The translations under genes were made by a program, and so were the position numbers. The notes beneath the pieces were generated by a model that was given only the letters and a program-made list of their open reading frames with translations, did no database searches and was not told where the DNA came from. From positions 1 to 64,000 of the forward strand of contig CAYPYW010000001.1 in the NCBI GenBank assembly GCA_964415365.1: 64,000 nucleotides of DNA, read 5' to 3'. Below, piece after piece: positions 43,188 through 53,288 of this stretch. Every line of letters begins with the position of its first letter. The first letter of the stretch is position 1. Origin of the DNA: Hydromicrobium sp964415365. GTDB lineage: Bacteria > Actinomycetota > Humimicrobiia > Humimicrobiales > Humimicrobiaceae.

Positions 43188-43724
43188 ATGAACTTAAGAC
43201 TGGCAGAGAAACAAGAAATTTATAGAAGAAAATCTTACCCTCTCTTATATCTGGTAAAGGAGTCAGGTAACGGAAGGGAAAAAGAGAATATAGTATACAG
43301 CAATAGCGGCTTGTTCTATATATTTGTCATAGGTATAATTTTTGCCTGCCTTGGAGTTCTCTTAAATATCGGACTTAAAGTACAGAGTGTAAATTATCAG
43401 AAAAGTATATACGAAACTAATGAAATGATTTCTCTGGAGGAGGAAAGGAGTGACCGTCTGTTGCTGGAGATATCAGAGTTAAAATCGCCTTCCAGAATTA
43501 TTGAAACTGCCAGGAATGATCTGGGCATGGATATGACCGACGATTTGAAAATAGTAGAGATTTCAAATAGCGGCCTTGAGAGTAATGAGAAGATATATAA
43601 TTATATATCCGGAAACGCTGATACTATAGTTAAAAATTATGATAGTTTCCTGGGGGCGATTTATTACATTCAGGACATAGTTCTGGTGATATCGGAGAGT
43701 GTATTGACATTTTTTATTCCTTAA
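43188..43724 (+). CDS. ftsL: FtsL-like division protein
   Basis: 178 residues, bitopic. A basic cytoplasmic tail (about 40 residues), a single membrane helix (about 46-66, LFYIFVIGIIFACLGVLLNI), then a coiled coil (about 75-105) with LKSPSRIIETARNDLGM, the typical end of FtsL/DivIC coils. It recruits the septal synthase with DivIC/FtsQ. Longer than usual: about 55 residues follow the coil. Assigned mainly from topology and its place between rsmH and ftsI. Confidence 0.8.
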   Translation: MNLRLAEKQEIYRRKSYPLLYLVKESGNGREKENIVYSNSGLFYIFVIGIIFACLGVLLNIGLKVQSVNYQKSIYETNEMISLEEERSDRLLLEISELKSPSRIIETARNDLGMDMTDDLKIVEISNSGLESNEKIYNYISGNADTIVKNYDSFLGAIYYIQDIVLVISESVLTFFIP

Positions 43725-43744
43725 TTATTATGCAAGTTTGAAAA

Positions 43745-45472
43745 ATGCTTAGAAATAATAATAGTATCAAAGTAAACAGGAGAAGAATATATTTCCTGTT
43801 TATTTTATTTTTAATAACTTTTTTGCTTATTATCTCCAGATTGATTTATGTCCAGTATTTAAATGCTTCGGAGTTTAAGAGTTATGCTGAGTTTCAGCAG
43901 ACTGGTGAGTTTATTCTTAATTCAAAAAGGGGTAAAATTCTGGACAGGAATGGAGTTGAACTAGCAATAAGTTTGAACGAAAAGACTGTATATGCGAATC
44001 CAAAATTAGTTGTTGATTCTGAGTATGAATCAAAAATTTTAGCAGAGATACTGGAGCTGGATGCAGAAGGTATAAAAGAAAAACTGGAGAGCAAGGATTT
44101 AGGGTTCGTATATATACAAAGAAAGATTTCTACAGAGAAAGCTGAAGAAATCACAGAACACAATCTTCCAGGCGTATATATTCAAAATGAAGCCAGGAGA
44201 TATTATCCTCTAAATGATATTGCAGCCTCAGTTATAGGGTTTACTGGCATGGATAATAATGGATTGTCCGGAATCGAATTGCAATATGAAAAAGTTTTAA
44301 GAGGAATTGATGTTAAGGTAATTGCTGAAAAAGATGTTTTTGGCAACATAATCCCGGAAGAAAGCAATACCTTTAAAGAACCTATCGATGGCAAGGATAT
44401 AGTTCTTACGATTGACTCTCAGATCCAATATATCGTTCAGGAAAAATTGAAAGAACTCGTCTCGGAATATAATGCGTTGCGGGCAATTTCTGTAGTAATG
44501 AATCCTAAAAATGGTGAAATCTATTCAATGGCATCTTATCCCGGTTTCGATTTGAATAATTATGAAGAAGCTGATCCGGAAGTATTTAAAATACTGGGTA
44601 TATCTTTTACATATGAGCCGGGATCCACTTTTAAAATAATTAACGTTGCATCTGCAATAGAGAATAATTCAGTTGGCAGATATCAGCTATTCAATCTGCC
44701 TCCTTCAATCAAAGTCAGTGACAGGATAATTAAGGAAATATTCAGGACTTATAATATCAGTTATACTACTGAGGAAATAATAAAGTATTCCAGTAATGTA
44801 GGAGCGGTTACCATTGCCTTAAGTATGGGAGAAAAAGTTTTCTGGGAAGGTATCAAAAAATTTGGATTTGGTGAACTGACGGGAATAGAATTGCCTGGAG
44901 AAGAAAAAGGGCTTTTTTATGATTATAAGACCTGGCCCGCATCAACTATAGGTGCTCTTGCTATAGGGCAGAGTATTTCAGTAACTCCCCTTCAATTGCT
45001 AAGGGCAATTTGTGCTGTTGCAAATGGGGGTTATCTGGTCACTCCTTCTATTGTAAAGGAAGTAAAATTATTGGAAAATGAAAAAGATAGTGATATGCAG
45101 ATCGAAGAAGGAAATAGAATCATAAGTTTAGAGACGGCGAATTCGCTCAAGGATATGATGCTTGCTGTAGTAGAAGGAGGAACTGGAACGAAAGCTCAGA
45201 TCGAAGGAGTAAAGGTTTGTGGGAAAACCGGTACTGCCGAGAAAGCCAATAAAAGTGGGGTTGGCTATAGCGAAGGAAGGCAAATAACTTCTTTTATCGG
45301 TTTTGCTCCTTACGAAGATCCTGAAGTTGCAATAATTGTGGTAGTAGACGAACCACAGGGTAAAGAAGATACGGTCTGGGGTGGAACTGTGGCGGCTCCT
45401 GCCTTCCGGGATATAATGGAATTTTCTCTTAAGAGACTCAAGATCCCGACCCAGGATCTCTTGAGCAATTGA
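43745..45472 (+). CDS. ftsI: Septal peptidoglycan transpeptidase (class B PBP, FtsI/PBP2)
   Basis: 575 residues. N-terminal membrane anchor (residues 12-30), PBP dimerisation domain (RGKILDRNGVELA, YYPLNDIAASVIGFTG), transpeptidase domain with Ser294 in STFK, Ser-Ser-Asn at 349-351 and Lys494 in KTGTAEK. It crosslinks septal peptidoglycan. No PASTA repeats are present, unlike the sporulation-type SpoVD. It lies 20 nt after ftsL, as expected for a partner. Confidence 0.95.
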   Translation: MLRNNNSIKVNRRRIYFLFILFLITFLLIISRLIYVQYLNASEFKSYAEFQQTGEFILNSKRGKILDRNGVELAISLNEKTVYANPKLVVDSEYESKILAEILELDAEGIKEKLESKDLGFVYIQRKISTEKAEEITEHNLPGVYIQNEARRYYPLNDIAASVIGFTGMDNNGLSGIELQYEKVLRGIDVKVIAEKDVFGNIIPEESNTFKEPIDGKDIVLTIDSQIQYIVQEKLKELVSEYNALRAISVVMNPKNGEIYSMASYPGFDLNNYEEADPEVFKILGISFTYEPGSTFKIINVASAIENNSVGRYQLFNLPPSIKVSDRIIKEIFRTYNISYTTEEIIKYSSNVGAVTIALSMGEKVFWEGIKKFGFGELTGIELPGEEKGLFYDYKTWPASTIGALAIGQSISVTPLQLLRAICAVANGGYLVTPSIVKEVKLLENEKDSDMQIEEGNRIISLETANSLKDMMLAVVEGGTGTKAQIEGVKVCGKTGTAEKANKSGVGYSEGRQITSFIGFAPYEDPEVAIIVVVDEPQGKEDTVWGGTVAAPAFRDIMEFSLKRLKIPTQDLLSN

Positions 45473-45549
45473 TAACCAGGCACCGGCTAATAATGCATAT
45501 TAGATTAATGGGATAGGATAGAATAACCGGGATTAGGGTGGTTATAAAA

Positions 45550-47034
45550 ATGAGACTGCAGAGCTTGTTAAAAGAAATAGATTATAACAAAATTTATGGA
45601 AGTGCCAGTATCGATATTAAAAATCTTTCCATAAATTCTAAAAATGTACTGGCAGGTAATTTATTTATTGCTATCAAAGGTTTCAAGTATGATGGACATG
45701 ATTTTATAGAAGAAGCAGTCTCTAATGGGGCTGTTGCACTGGTAGTCCAGAAGAAAGTAAGTGCTCCTTCGTCTGTAACCCAGGTTGTAGTTGATGATAC
45801 TAGAAAGATATTGCCAGTTTTGTGCAGGGATTTTTATGGGAATCCCAGTAAGTCATTTAAATTAATTGGAGTTACGGGAACTAATGGAAAGACAACCACC
45901 TGTTATTTGATAGATTCTATTTTGAGTAGAGCGGGAATGAGAACTTCACTTATCACTACTGTTGAGTCTTTTCTTGACGGCGAGAAAACTTTTTTCGACC
46001 GTACCACCCCTGAATCTATTGATTTGAATTACTTTTTTAAAAAAAGCGAGCAAAAAAAAGTAAGTACTGCCTGCATGGAAGTATCCTCTCATTCAATAGA
46101 TTTACATAGGATTGACCATCTTAGATTCGAATATTTTGTATTTACCAATCTTTCCCAGGATCACCTGGATTATCACAAAGATATGGCCAGTTATTTTAAT
46201 GTAAAGAAGAGGCTGTTTCTAGAAGAATATAGAAAAATATATGGAGGAGAAAAAGCAGTTATCAATATAGATGACAGTTACGGAGAAGAAATTTATAAAT
46301 CCACTGACTTAAAAAGAATATCTTATTCGCTCAGGCCTGGCAGAGCAAATATATGGGCAAGTGATATTAAAAATTCTATTTCAGGAATTGAAATGAATAT
46401 AAATACTTCAGATGGTATAAGGTTAGATATTTCATCTCCATTATGCGGATATTTTAATATTTATAATATTCTGGCAGCTGTAAGTGTATGTATTGATATG
46501 GGTATTGAGAACAGATCTATTCAGGAAGGTGTAAAATCTATGCATGGAGCAAGAGGTAGATTTGAGAAGATAGATTCTGGCAGGAAGTTAACAGTGATAG
46601 TAGATTACGCACATACGCCGGATGGTCTGGAAAATGTACTGGCAACTATAAAGCAGATATTAAAACCAGGGGGGAAAATTATATCAGTTTTTGGGTGCGG
46701 AGGTGACCGTGATAAGGATAAAAGGAAAATTATGGGCCGTATTTCAGGACAGCAGGCTGATTTTACAATTGTGACTTCTGATAATCCAAGGACTGAAGAA
46801 CCAGATTCCATAATACGTATGATAGAGGAAGGTCTGATTGAGTCTGGCAGTAAAGAATATATTAAAGAAACTGACAGAAAGAAAGCAATATTTAGGGCTC
46901 TTGAGATGGCACGGGAAAACGATGTAGTTCTTATTGCCGGGAAAGGCCATGAAAATTACCAGGAGTTCAAAAATTACAGGATACCGTTTAGTGATCAGGA
47001 TTTAGTAAAGGAGTGGATGCTCAAAAAAGAATGA
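45550..47034 (+). CDS. murE: UDP-MurNAc-L-Ala-D-Glu:meso-diaminopimelate ligase
   Basis: About 494 residues. ATP-dependent addition of the third stem residue. Seen: LFIAIKGFKYDGHDF, GVTGTNGKTTT (P-loop, about residues 110-120), TTPES, SSHSIDLHRI, YAHTPDGLEN, and SDNPRTEEP with DNPR (residues 411-414), which marks meso-DAP rather than lysine specificity. AGGGTGG (45534-45540) is 9 nt before ATG 45550; GTG 45538 inside it is the alternative start. Overlaps murF by 4 bp. Confidence 0.95.
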   Translation: MRLQSLLKEIDYNKIYGSASIDIKNLSINSKNVLAGNLFIAIKGFKYDGHDFIEEAVSNGAVALVVQKKVSAPSSVTQVVVDDTRKILPVLCRDFYGNPSKSFKLIGVTGTNGKTTTCYLIDSILSRAGMRTSLITTVESFLDGEKTFFDRTTPESIDLNYFFKKSEQKKVSTACMEVSSHSIDLHRIDHLRFEYFVFTNLSQDHLDYHKDMASYFNVKKRLFLEEYRKIYGGEKAVINIDDSYGEEIYKSTDLKRISYSLRPGRANIWASDIKNSISGIEMNINTSDGIRLDISSPLCGYFNIYNILAAVSVCIDMGIENRSIQEGVKSMHGARGRFEKIDSGRKLTVIVDYAHTPDGLENVLATIKQILKPGGKIISVFGCGGDRDKDKRKIMGRISGQQADFTIVTSDNPRTEEPDSIIRMIEEGLIESGSKEYIKETDRKKAIFRALEMARENDVVLIAGKGHENYQEFKNYRIPFSDQDLVKEWMLKKE

Positions 47035-48461
47035 AAGAGAGAATAAAAGTTGAGGATATAATATCCTGGACAAATTGTAACTTAATTTCAGGAAATACCG
47101 GAAAATATATCAGTAATATATCCACCGATTCCAGAACCGTAAGGAAAGGGGATTTCTTTATTCCTATTGCTGGTGAGAATTATAATGGACATGATTTTAT
47201 AGGATCAGCTTTAGAAAAGGGTGCCTGTGGCTTTATATTTGAATCAGGATATGCGGAAAAGTTAGAGCTGTGGGGGAAAGATATTGAGACTAAAAATTTA
47301 AATAACCTGTTAATCCTGCAGTCGGATAATAATTTAACTTTTCTAAAAAATATTGCTCATAATTATATACGTAAATTTAGCCCAACTGTTATAGGAATAA
47401 CCGGAAGCCTGGGTAAGACTACCACCAGAAATTTTCTGGTAAGTATATTGAGTAAAGGACATAGAGTTGTATTTACCCCAAAAAACTATAATACCGAGAT
47501 AGGAGTATCAAAGTCGGTTCTGGAAATTGACGGCCGGACGGATTTTTTTGTTGCTGAGCTGGGTATGAGAGGAAAAGGTCAGATAAAGGCGCTTTCTGAT
47601 ATGTGTAATTTAAATGTAGGGGCTATTACTTCGGTGAGTCGGTCACATATGGCTTTTTTTAAGGATTTACGGGAAATAGCGATGGCGAAAGCTGAAATAG
47701 CAGAAATTCTTTACAAAAATAATGGGACCTTATTTTTAAACAATGATGACGAGTGTGGTAGTTTAATAGAGAAAGAAGTCAATTGCAGGGTTGTAAAATT
47801 TGGTAGAAATAATAATATTGCATTTAATTTTATAGAGGAAAATATGGATGAGATGGGTAGATATACTTTTAATTTCTTTAAAAATGATGAAAAGATTACA
47901 AACATAAATTTGAATATTCCCGGCTATCATAATATGTATAATGCCTGTTGTGCAGCAGCTATAAGCTTATATCTAAATATAAGTGGTGAAGCAATTAAAG
48001 CTGGAATCGAAGAGGCGGTTATCGAGGGTTCCCGGATGGAGATTATAGGAAAAAAAGATAGAATAGTTATAGATGATTGCTATAATGCCAGCCCTTTGTC
48101 TGTTAAAAAAGCTATTGATACATTGGTCTCGATTTCAGAAAAGAAAAACATGAGAAGTGTAGCCATTTTGGGAGATATGCTGGAACTGGGTAATGGCTCG
48201 TTTGAGCTTCACAAGGAAGTTGGAAAATACTTATCTGAAAAAAAAGTGGATGTCTTGATAGCTGTAGGCGATCTCGCCAGGGGCATATATGAGGGTTGCA
48301 GGAGCAGTGATAATTTTAATAAAAATAAAAGTTTATGCTTCTATTTTAAAAATAAAGGAGAACTGGGTGACAAGATAAGTAATTTGCTCGAGTCTAAAGA
48401 TTTAATTTTAATTAAAGGTTCTAGAGCAAATAAGATGGAAGATATTATTAATTTAATATAG
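47031..48461 (+). CDS. murF: UDP-MurNAc-tripeptide:D-Ala-D-Ala ligase
   Basis: About 476 residues. Adds D-Ala-D-Ala to the UDP-muramyl tripeptide. Seen: DSRTVRKGDFFIPIAGENYN, GITGSLGKTTTRN (P-loop), TPKNYNTEIGV, ELGMRGKGQI, DDCYNASP, and LGDMLELGNGSF, all standard MurF blocks. ATG 47031 overlaps the murE stop (ATGA), favouring it over ATG 47013. mraY starts 14 nt after the stop. Confidence 0.95.
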   Translation: MKERIKVEDIISWTNCNLISGNTGKYISNISTDSRTVRKGDFFIPIAGENYNGHDFIGSALEKGACGFIFESGYAEKLELWGKDIETKNLNNLLILQSDNNLTFLKNIAHNYIRKFSPTVIGITGSLGKTTTRNFLVSILSKGHRVVFTPKNYNTEIGVSKSVLEIDGRTDFFVAELGMRGKGQIKALSDMCNLNVGAITSVSRSHMAFFKDLREIAMAKAEIAEILYKNNGTLFLNNDDECGSLIEKEVNCRVVKFGRNNNIAFNFIEENMDEMGRYTFNFFKNDEKITNINLNIPGYHNMYNACCAAAISLYLNISGEAIKAGIEEAVIEGSRMEIIGKKDRIVIDDCYNASPLSVKKAIDTLVSISEKKNMRSVAILGDMLELGNGSFELHKEVGKYLSEKKVDVLIAVGDLARGIYEGCRSSDNFNKNKSLCFYFKNKGELGDKISNLLESKDLILIKGSRANKMEDIINLI

Positions 48462-48475
48462 ATAGGAACTAATAT

Positions 48476-49489
48476 ATGACCTGGATATTTTTATCGATTA
48501 TAATTGGGGGTTTAATATCGCTTCTGATAACACCTCTATTTATAAAATTTCAAAAGAGTAAAAAAATTGGAGAAAGAATTCGTACCGACGGTCCCAAAAC
48601 ACATTCTATTAAATCAGGTACGCCCACTATGGGTGGGATAATATTTGTTCTATCTTCCATAACTGCATACACTGCAGTGAGTCTGGTTAAGTATTACCGG
48701 CATGAAGTTTATAGTATAGAGGGGATATTTGCTCTCTCTATATTACTATTATGTGGTCTGATAGGATTTATTGATGATTATATGGCGCTTAGAAGACAGA
48801 GGTCTCTCGGTTTGAGGTGGTGGGTAAAAATATCCCTTCTGGCTGTAGTATGTTTATATTTTATATTGTTTTCAAAATATATATTACATGCCAGCACTTA
48901 TATAGGTATACCTTTTACTGATATAAAATTTGAACTTGGGAACTGGTATTACATCATCATTGTACTGATTATAATCAGTACAACTAATGCGGTTAATTTA
49001 ACTGATGGTCTTGATGGTCTTGCTACGGGAGCATCTTCTGTTGTTTTAGCCATATTTTGCCTGATCGCATTTTTGGAATGGTCGATACTTGATGTTTCTT
49101 ATGGAATAGATATAGCGGTAGTTAGCGGAGGGACACTGGCTGCCTGTGTAGGTTTTTTATGGTGGAATACAGCGCCGGCTGAAATTTTTATGGGAGATAC
49201 AGGCTCTTTTGGGCTGGGGGGGCTGATTGCAGCAGTTGCTATAATTCTAAAGCAGGAAATTTTGCTAATTGTAATTGGAGGGATCTTCGTTATTGAAACA
49301 CTCTCAGTAATTATTCAGATTTTCTGGTTTAAACTTTTTAAGAAAAGAGTGTTCAAGATGGCTCCTATCCACCATCATTTTGAGCTTCTTGGATGGCCTG
49401 AGATTAAAGTTATTATAAGATTCTGGCTGGTAGGCACCTTATTTGCAGGGGTGGGGTTTTTTATTTATTATTTAAAATTTATAGATTGA
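48476..49489 (+). CDS. mraY: Phospho-MurNAc-pentapeptide transferase
   Basis: 337 residues, about ten membrane helices. Forms lipid I by moving phospho-MurNAc-pentapeptide to undecaprenyl phosphate. Seen: SGTPTMGGIIFVLS, GFIDDYMALRR (aspartates of the Mg site), NAVNLTDGLDGLATG, FMGDTGSFGLGG, and APIHHHFELLGWPE. Order murF-mraY-murD is the classic one. Confidence 0.97.
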   Translation: MTWIFLSIIIGGLISLLITPLFIKFQKSKKIGERIRTDGPKTHSIKSGTPTMGGIIFVLSSITAYTAVSLVKYYRHEVYSIEGIFALSILLLCGLIGFIDDYMALRRQRSLGLRWWVKISLLAVVCLYFILFSKYILHASTYIGIPFTDIKFELGNWYYIIIVLIIISTTNAVNLTDGLDGLATGASSVVLAIFCLIAFLEWSILDVSYGIDIAVVSGGTLAACVGFLWWNTAPAEIFMGDTGSFGLGGLIAAVAIILKQEILLIVIGGIFVIETLSVIIQIFWFKLFKKRVFKMAPIHHHFELLGWPEIKVIIRFWLVGTLFAGVGFFIYYLKFID

Positions 49490-49495
49490 GAGAGA

Positions 49496-50956
49496 ATGGA
49501 AGAAAGATTTAATCTGGTTAAAAATAAAAGTTTATTAGTAGTAGGCCTTGGAAGAACAGGAATTTCTGTAATAAAAAAGGTACTTGATTTTTGTTCTTTC
49601 ATAACTGGGATTGACAGTAATCCGGAGCTGAATCTGGAAGATGCATTTGGGGGATATACCGGCCGTGACAATTTGGAGATAATATTGGGTAAAGACATAT
49701 TGAGGGAAAAAGAAATAATAGAAAAAACGGACCTGGTAATGGTCAGCCCCGGTGTTCCTGACGATGTTCCAATAATCAGACTTGCCGGGGAGAGTAAAAT
49801 TCCTGTCTGGAGCGAATTAGAGCTGGCATGGAGACTGCTGAGTAAAGAAGAGCAGAATAAGACTGTTGCTGTAACTGGCACTAATGGCAAAACAACGGTC
49901 GTGACTCTGATTGGGAAAATTCTTGTTGATTCAGGAAATGATTGTGTAGTTTGTGGAAATGTTGGGTTGCCGTTGATCGATACTATAGATGCCAGGAATA
50001 AGGATAGCAGTTTACAGAAAGATTTAATCAGGGTGATAGAAGTTAGCAGTTTTCAACTGGAGAGGATATATGATTTCAAGCCTCATATCAGCATAATTTT
50101 AAATATCACCAGTGATCATATAGACAGGCATAAAACTTTTGAGAGTTATGGTGATTTGAAATTGAGGTTACTTTCAAATCAGAATAAAGAAGATTGGTCA
50201 GTTATCAATATCGATGACCAGTATATAAATAAGAGGATTCAGGCTATTTCTGAAAAGCAGGATCGACTGCCCGAACTGGTTAAGTTTAGCCTGGAACTGG
50301 AGAATGATACAGATATTTTTTATAGAAATAATTATATCAACTACCGGATAGGAAGAAACGAGGGGAAGATAAACATAAAAGATGCTCCTTTGAAAGGCAA
50401 GCATAATATATCTAATATGATGGCTTCTATTGCGCCTGCAGTTTTAATGAATATAAATAGTGAAAGCATAGAAAAAACAATTAAAAATTTTAAACCTCTG
50501 GATCATAGGCTGGAATATTTAGGCTGTATAAAAGAAATAAGGTGTTTTAATGATTCAAAATCAACTAATCCAGACGCAACTATAGTAGCCCTCAGCGATT
50601 TTGGTAAAGAAGTTACATTGATTATGGGAGGTAAGGATAAAAATATGGATTTTTCTGAATTGATTCCGGTTCTGAATATAAAAGTTAAAAAATTGATTTT
50701 AATAGGAGAAGCTGCCCCTAAGATTTATGAACAGATAGCAAAGAGCGCCCATGATTATAAAACGTATAGGTGCAGTACACTTGAAGCTGCAGTTGAGAAA
50801 GGATTTGAAGTTGCAAGTCCCGGAGAAGTCTTAATGCTTTCTCCTGCCTGTGCCAGTATGGATATGTTCAAAGATTATAAAGAGAGAGGAAATAAGTTTA
50901 AAAGTTTATTAAATTCAAGGAAAACAGAGTACTATGGAAAAGAGAATCAACATTAG
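49496..50956 (+). CDS. murD: UDP-MurNAc-L-alanine:D-glutamate ligase
   Basis: 486 residues, somewhat longer than the usual 440-460. Seen: VVGLGRTGISVIKKV, VSPGVPDDVP, VAVTGTNGKTTVV (P-loop), EVSSFQLERI, ITSDHIDRH, NDSKSTNPDATIVAL, and LSPACASMDMFKDYKERG. Ends 23 bp inside the ftsW reading frame, so the two are coupled. Confidence 0.95.
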   Translation: MEERFNLVKNKSLLVVGLGRTGISVIKKVLDFCSFITGIDSNPELNLEDAFGGYTGRDNLEIILGKDILREKEIIEKTDLVMVSPGVPDDVPIIRLAGESKIPVWSELELAWRLLSKEEQNKTVAVTGTNGKTTVVTLIGKILVDSGNDCVVCGNVGLPLIDTIDARNKDSSLQKDLIRVIEVSSFQLERIYDFKPHISIILNITSDHIDRHKTFESYGDLKLRLLSNQNKEDWSVINIDDQYINKRIQAISEKQDRLPELVKFSLELENDTDIFYRNNYINYRIGRNEGKINIKDAPLKGKHNISNMMASIAPAVLMNINSESIEKTIKNFKPLDHRLEYLGCIKEIRCFNDSKSTNPDATIVALSDFGKEVTLIMGGKDKNMDFSELIPVLNIKVKKLILIGEAAPKIYEQIAKSAHDYKTYRCSTLEAAVEKGFEVASPGEVLMLSPACASMDMFKDYKERGNKFKSLLNSRKTEYYGKENQH

Positions 50957-52115
50957 AAGATATAATTTTCTGAAAGTTAATATAGAATATTATTTTCTGT
51001 TCATTTTGACTTTAATACTTTCAATAATTGGCTTGATAATGGTATCGAGCTCCTCTATCTCAGTAGGGGAGAAATATTTTAATGATCCCTACTGGTTTAT
51101 CAGAAGACAAATAATATGGTGGGTTATATCTTTTGTTTTTTTCATTTTGGCTTCAAAAATAAACTACCGTTATTACCGGAAGTTTTCTAATTTTATGATT
51201 CTTATATCAATCGCACTACTTGCTCTGGTTTTTATTCCTGGTTTTGGAATCGAGATTAATGGTTACAGGAGATGGTTAAATTTTTGGTTTTTTAGCATCC
51301 AGCCTTCCGAGTTTGTGAAAATAGCTCTGATTATATTCTTTTGTGATAATCTCGAGCGCAAATATAAAGATAATGAACGTATTAGAGATATAATTTTCCC
51401 ATCGTTTTTTGCCCTGTGTGTAGTTGCGGTTCTTATATCCCTGGAACCTGATTTGGGTACGATGGTGGTTATAGGACTGGTTGTATTTATAATTTTATTT
51501 GCGGGCGGGGTAAGACTCAAACATTTATTTGGTCTGGGGTTTATAGGAACTGTGGCAACAGTTGGCTATTTGTTTTCAGGAGAATATAGAAGAGAAAGGC
51601 TTTTTGCCTTTATTGATAGGATACTTGCCCTAATTAATGGAAATGGTGAAATCGGGGGGGTCAACTTCCAGGTCTCCCAGTCATTAATTGCTCTTGGTTC
51701 GGGAAATCTAACAGGAATAGGTCTGGGTAATAGCGTACAAAAGTATTCTTATCTTCCGGAAGCACATACTGATTTTATATTTGCGATTATTGGCGAGGAA
51801 TTAGGACTGATAGGTACCATATTCATAGTGATTTTATTTATTCTCTTTATGTTTTTTGGGATAAGGGTTTGTATTAAAACCAAAGACTATTTTGGCAGGA
51901 TAATGGCGGTAGGTCTCACCAGTGTTATAATTGTGCCGGCAATGATCAATATTTGTGTGGTTATCGGGCTGGTTCCAGTTACAGGTCTGACACTACCTTT
52001 TATTAGTTTTGGTGGGTCGTCACTTCTTGTCAGTATGATAGCTGTAGGTATGCTGTTAAATATATCCAGAAATGGTACACTACCAGAAAAAGCCCGGAGT
52101 GATTTGGATAATTAA
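50934..52115 (+). CDS. ftsW: Lipid II polymerase FtsW
   Basis: 393 residues, about ten membrane helices. SEDS-family glycan polymerase working with FtsI at the septum. Seen: MVSSSSISVGEKYFNDPYW region, QPSEFVKIALIIF, LEPDLGTM, YLPEAHTDFIFAIIGEELG, and LTLPFISFGGSSL. The N-terminal cytoplasmic tail is basic. Starts within the end of murD. Confidence 0.95.
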   Translation: MEKRINIRRYNFLKVNIEYYFLFILTLILSIIGLIMVSSSSISVGEKYFNDPYWFIRRQIIWWVISFVFFILASKINYRYYRKFSNFMILISIALLALVFIPGFGIEINGYRRWLNFWFFSIQPSEFVKIALIIFFCDNLERKYKDNERIRDIIFPSFFALCVVAVLISLEPDLGTMVVIGLVVFIILFAGGVRLKHLFGLGFIGTVATVGYLFSGEYRRERLFAFIDRILALINGNGEIGGVNFQVSQSLIALGSGNLTGIGLGNSVQKYSYLPEAHTDFIFAIIGEELGLIGTIFIVILFILFMFFGIRVCIKTKDYFGRIMAVGLTSVIIVPAMINICVVIGLVPVTGLTLPFISFGGSSLLVSMIAVGMLLNISRNGTLPEKARSDLDN

Positions 52116-52156
52116 AGTAAATTAGTTTAGTATTTAGGGTTGGTAAGTGGATTTAA

Positions 52157-53287
52157 ATGAGGAAGAAAATATTGATATGTGGCGGGGGAACCGGTGGGCA
52201 TCTATACCCTGCCCTGGCAATAATAGAATATATAAAAGATAATCATCCTTTATGCGATCTTCTTTTTGTAGGAACTGACAGAGGATTAGGGAAAGAGCTT
52301 ATACCGGAATTTAATGTAAATTACAAAACTATAAGATCCCGCGGTTTAATTCTAAGTGAAAGCATATTCAGAAGAATTTTAAATATAGTAAAGTTTTTTT
52401 ACTGGCTAATCATAGGTTTTTTTCAGTCATTTAGGATAGTACTGAAGTTTAAACCTGATATAATACTTGGTATGGGTGGTTTCTCTTGCGCTCCTGTTCT
52501 TATGGCTGGTATTTTTATGGGTAGAAAGATAGCCTTACATGAGCAGAATTACATTCCTGGAAGGTTGAACAGTTTTTTTTCGAGATTTGCTAAATATATC
52601 TTTATTAGTTTTAATGATACGGCTGAGTATTTTAAAGTAAAAAGGGGTAGAGTAATTTTTACCGGGAATCCGCTGAGAAAAGCGATAAGGCAGTTGAAGG
52701 ATATCAGACCGGAATTTAAGAAGTGGGGCCTGGAAAAAGGGCGATTTACCATAGTTGCTTTTGGCGGCAGTCTGGGTGCGGAAAAAATAAACAGTACAAT
52801 CATAGATTTATATGATTATTTGGAAGATAATGATAAAATTCAGATTTTACTTATTTGCGGCCGCCGTTTCTACAGGCAACTTATGAAAGATAAAAGAGAC
52901 ATCATCAAATCTAAGAGTAAATTAATTTTAAGGGTTTTTCCGTATATAAGTGAGATGCAAGAGATATATAGAATATCGGATATGATAATTTCCAGGGCAG
53001 GAGCGAATGCTATAGCTGAAATAATTGAATGCAATATACCTTCAATACTTATTCCTTATCCTTATGCAGTAGCTGATCACCAGTTCTACAATGCTGATTT
53101 TCTTGCAAGAGAAGGAAAAGCTATCCTGATTAAGGATAAGGATTTGGACGAGAGAAAGGTAGTTGAAGTCATAGAATCGCTTGTAGAGAATGACAGAAAA
53201 AAATACAGGGAAATGAAAAATATAGAAATTAAAGATTATGGGATAAATAGTGCAGAAATTATTACTTTAAAACTGATGGAGAGTTGA
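52157..53287 (+). CDS. murG: Lipid II synthase MurG (GlcNAc transferase)
   Basis: 376 residues, GT28 family. Transfers GlcNAc to lipid I on the inner membrane face. Seen: CGGGTGGHLYPALAI, ILGMGGFSCAPVLMAGI, HEQNYIPGRLNSFF, GGSLGAEKINSTI, SRAGANAIAEI, and LIPYPYAVADHQFYNADF. A basic, hydrophobic segment near residues 70-95 fits membrane association. Confidence 0.96.
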   Translation: MRKKILICGGGTGGHLYPALAIIEYIKDNHPLCDLLFVGTDRGLGKELIPEFNVNYKTIRSRGLILSESIFRRILNIVKFFYWLIIGFFQSFRIVLKFKPDIILGMGGFSCAPVLMAGIFMGRKIALHEQNYIPGRLNSFFSRFAKYIFISFNDTAEYFKVKRGRVIFTGNPLRKAIRQLKDIRPEFKKWGLEKGRFTIVAFGGSLGAEKINSTIIDLYDYLEDNDKIQILLICGRRFYRQLMKDKRDIIKSKSKLILRVFPYISEMQEIYRISDMIISRAGANAIAEIIECNIPSILIPYPYAVADHQFYNADFLAREGKAILIKDKDLDERKVVEVIESLVENDRKKYREMKNIEIKDYGINSAEIITLKLMES

Positions 53288-53288
53288 A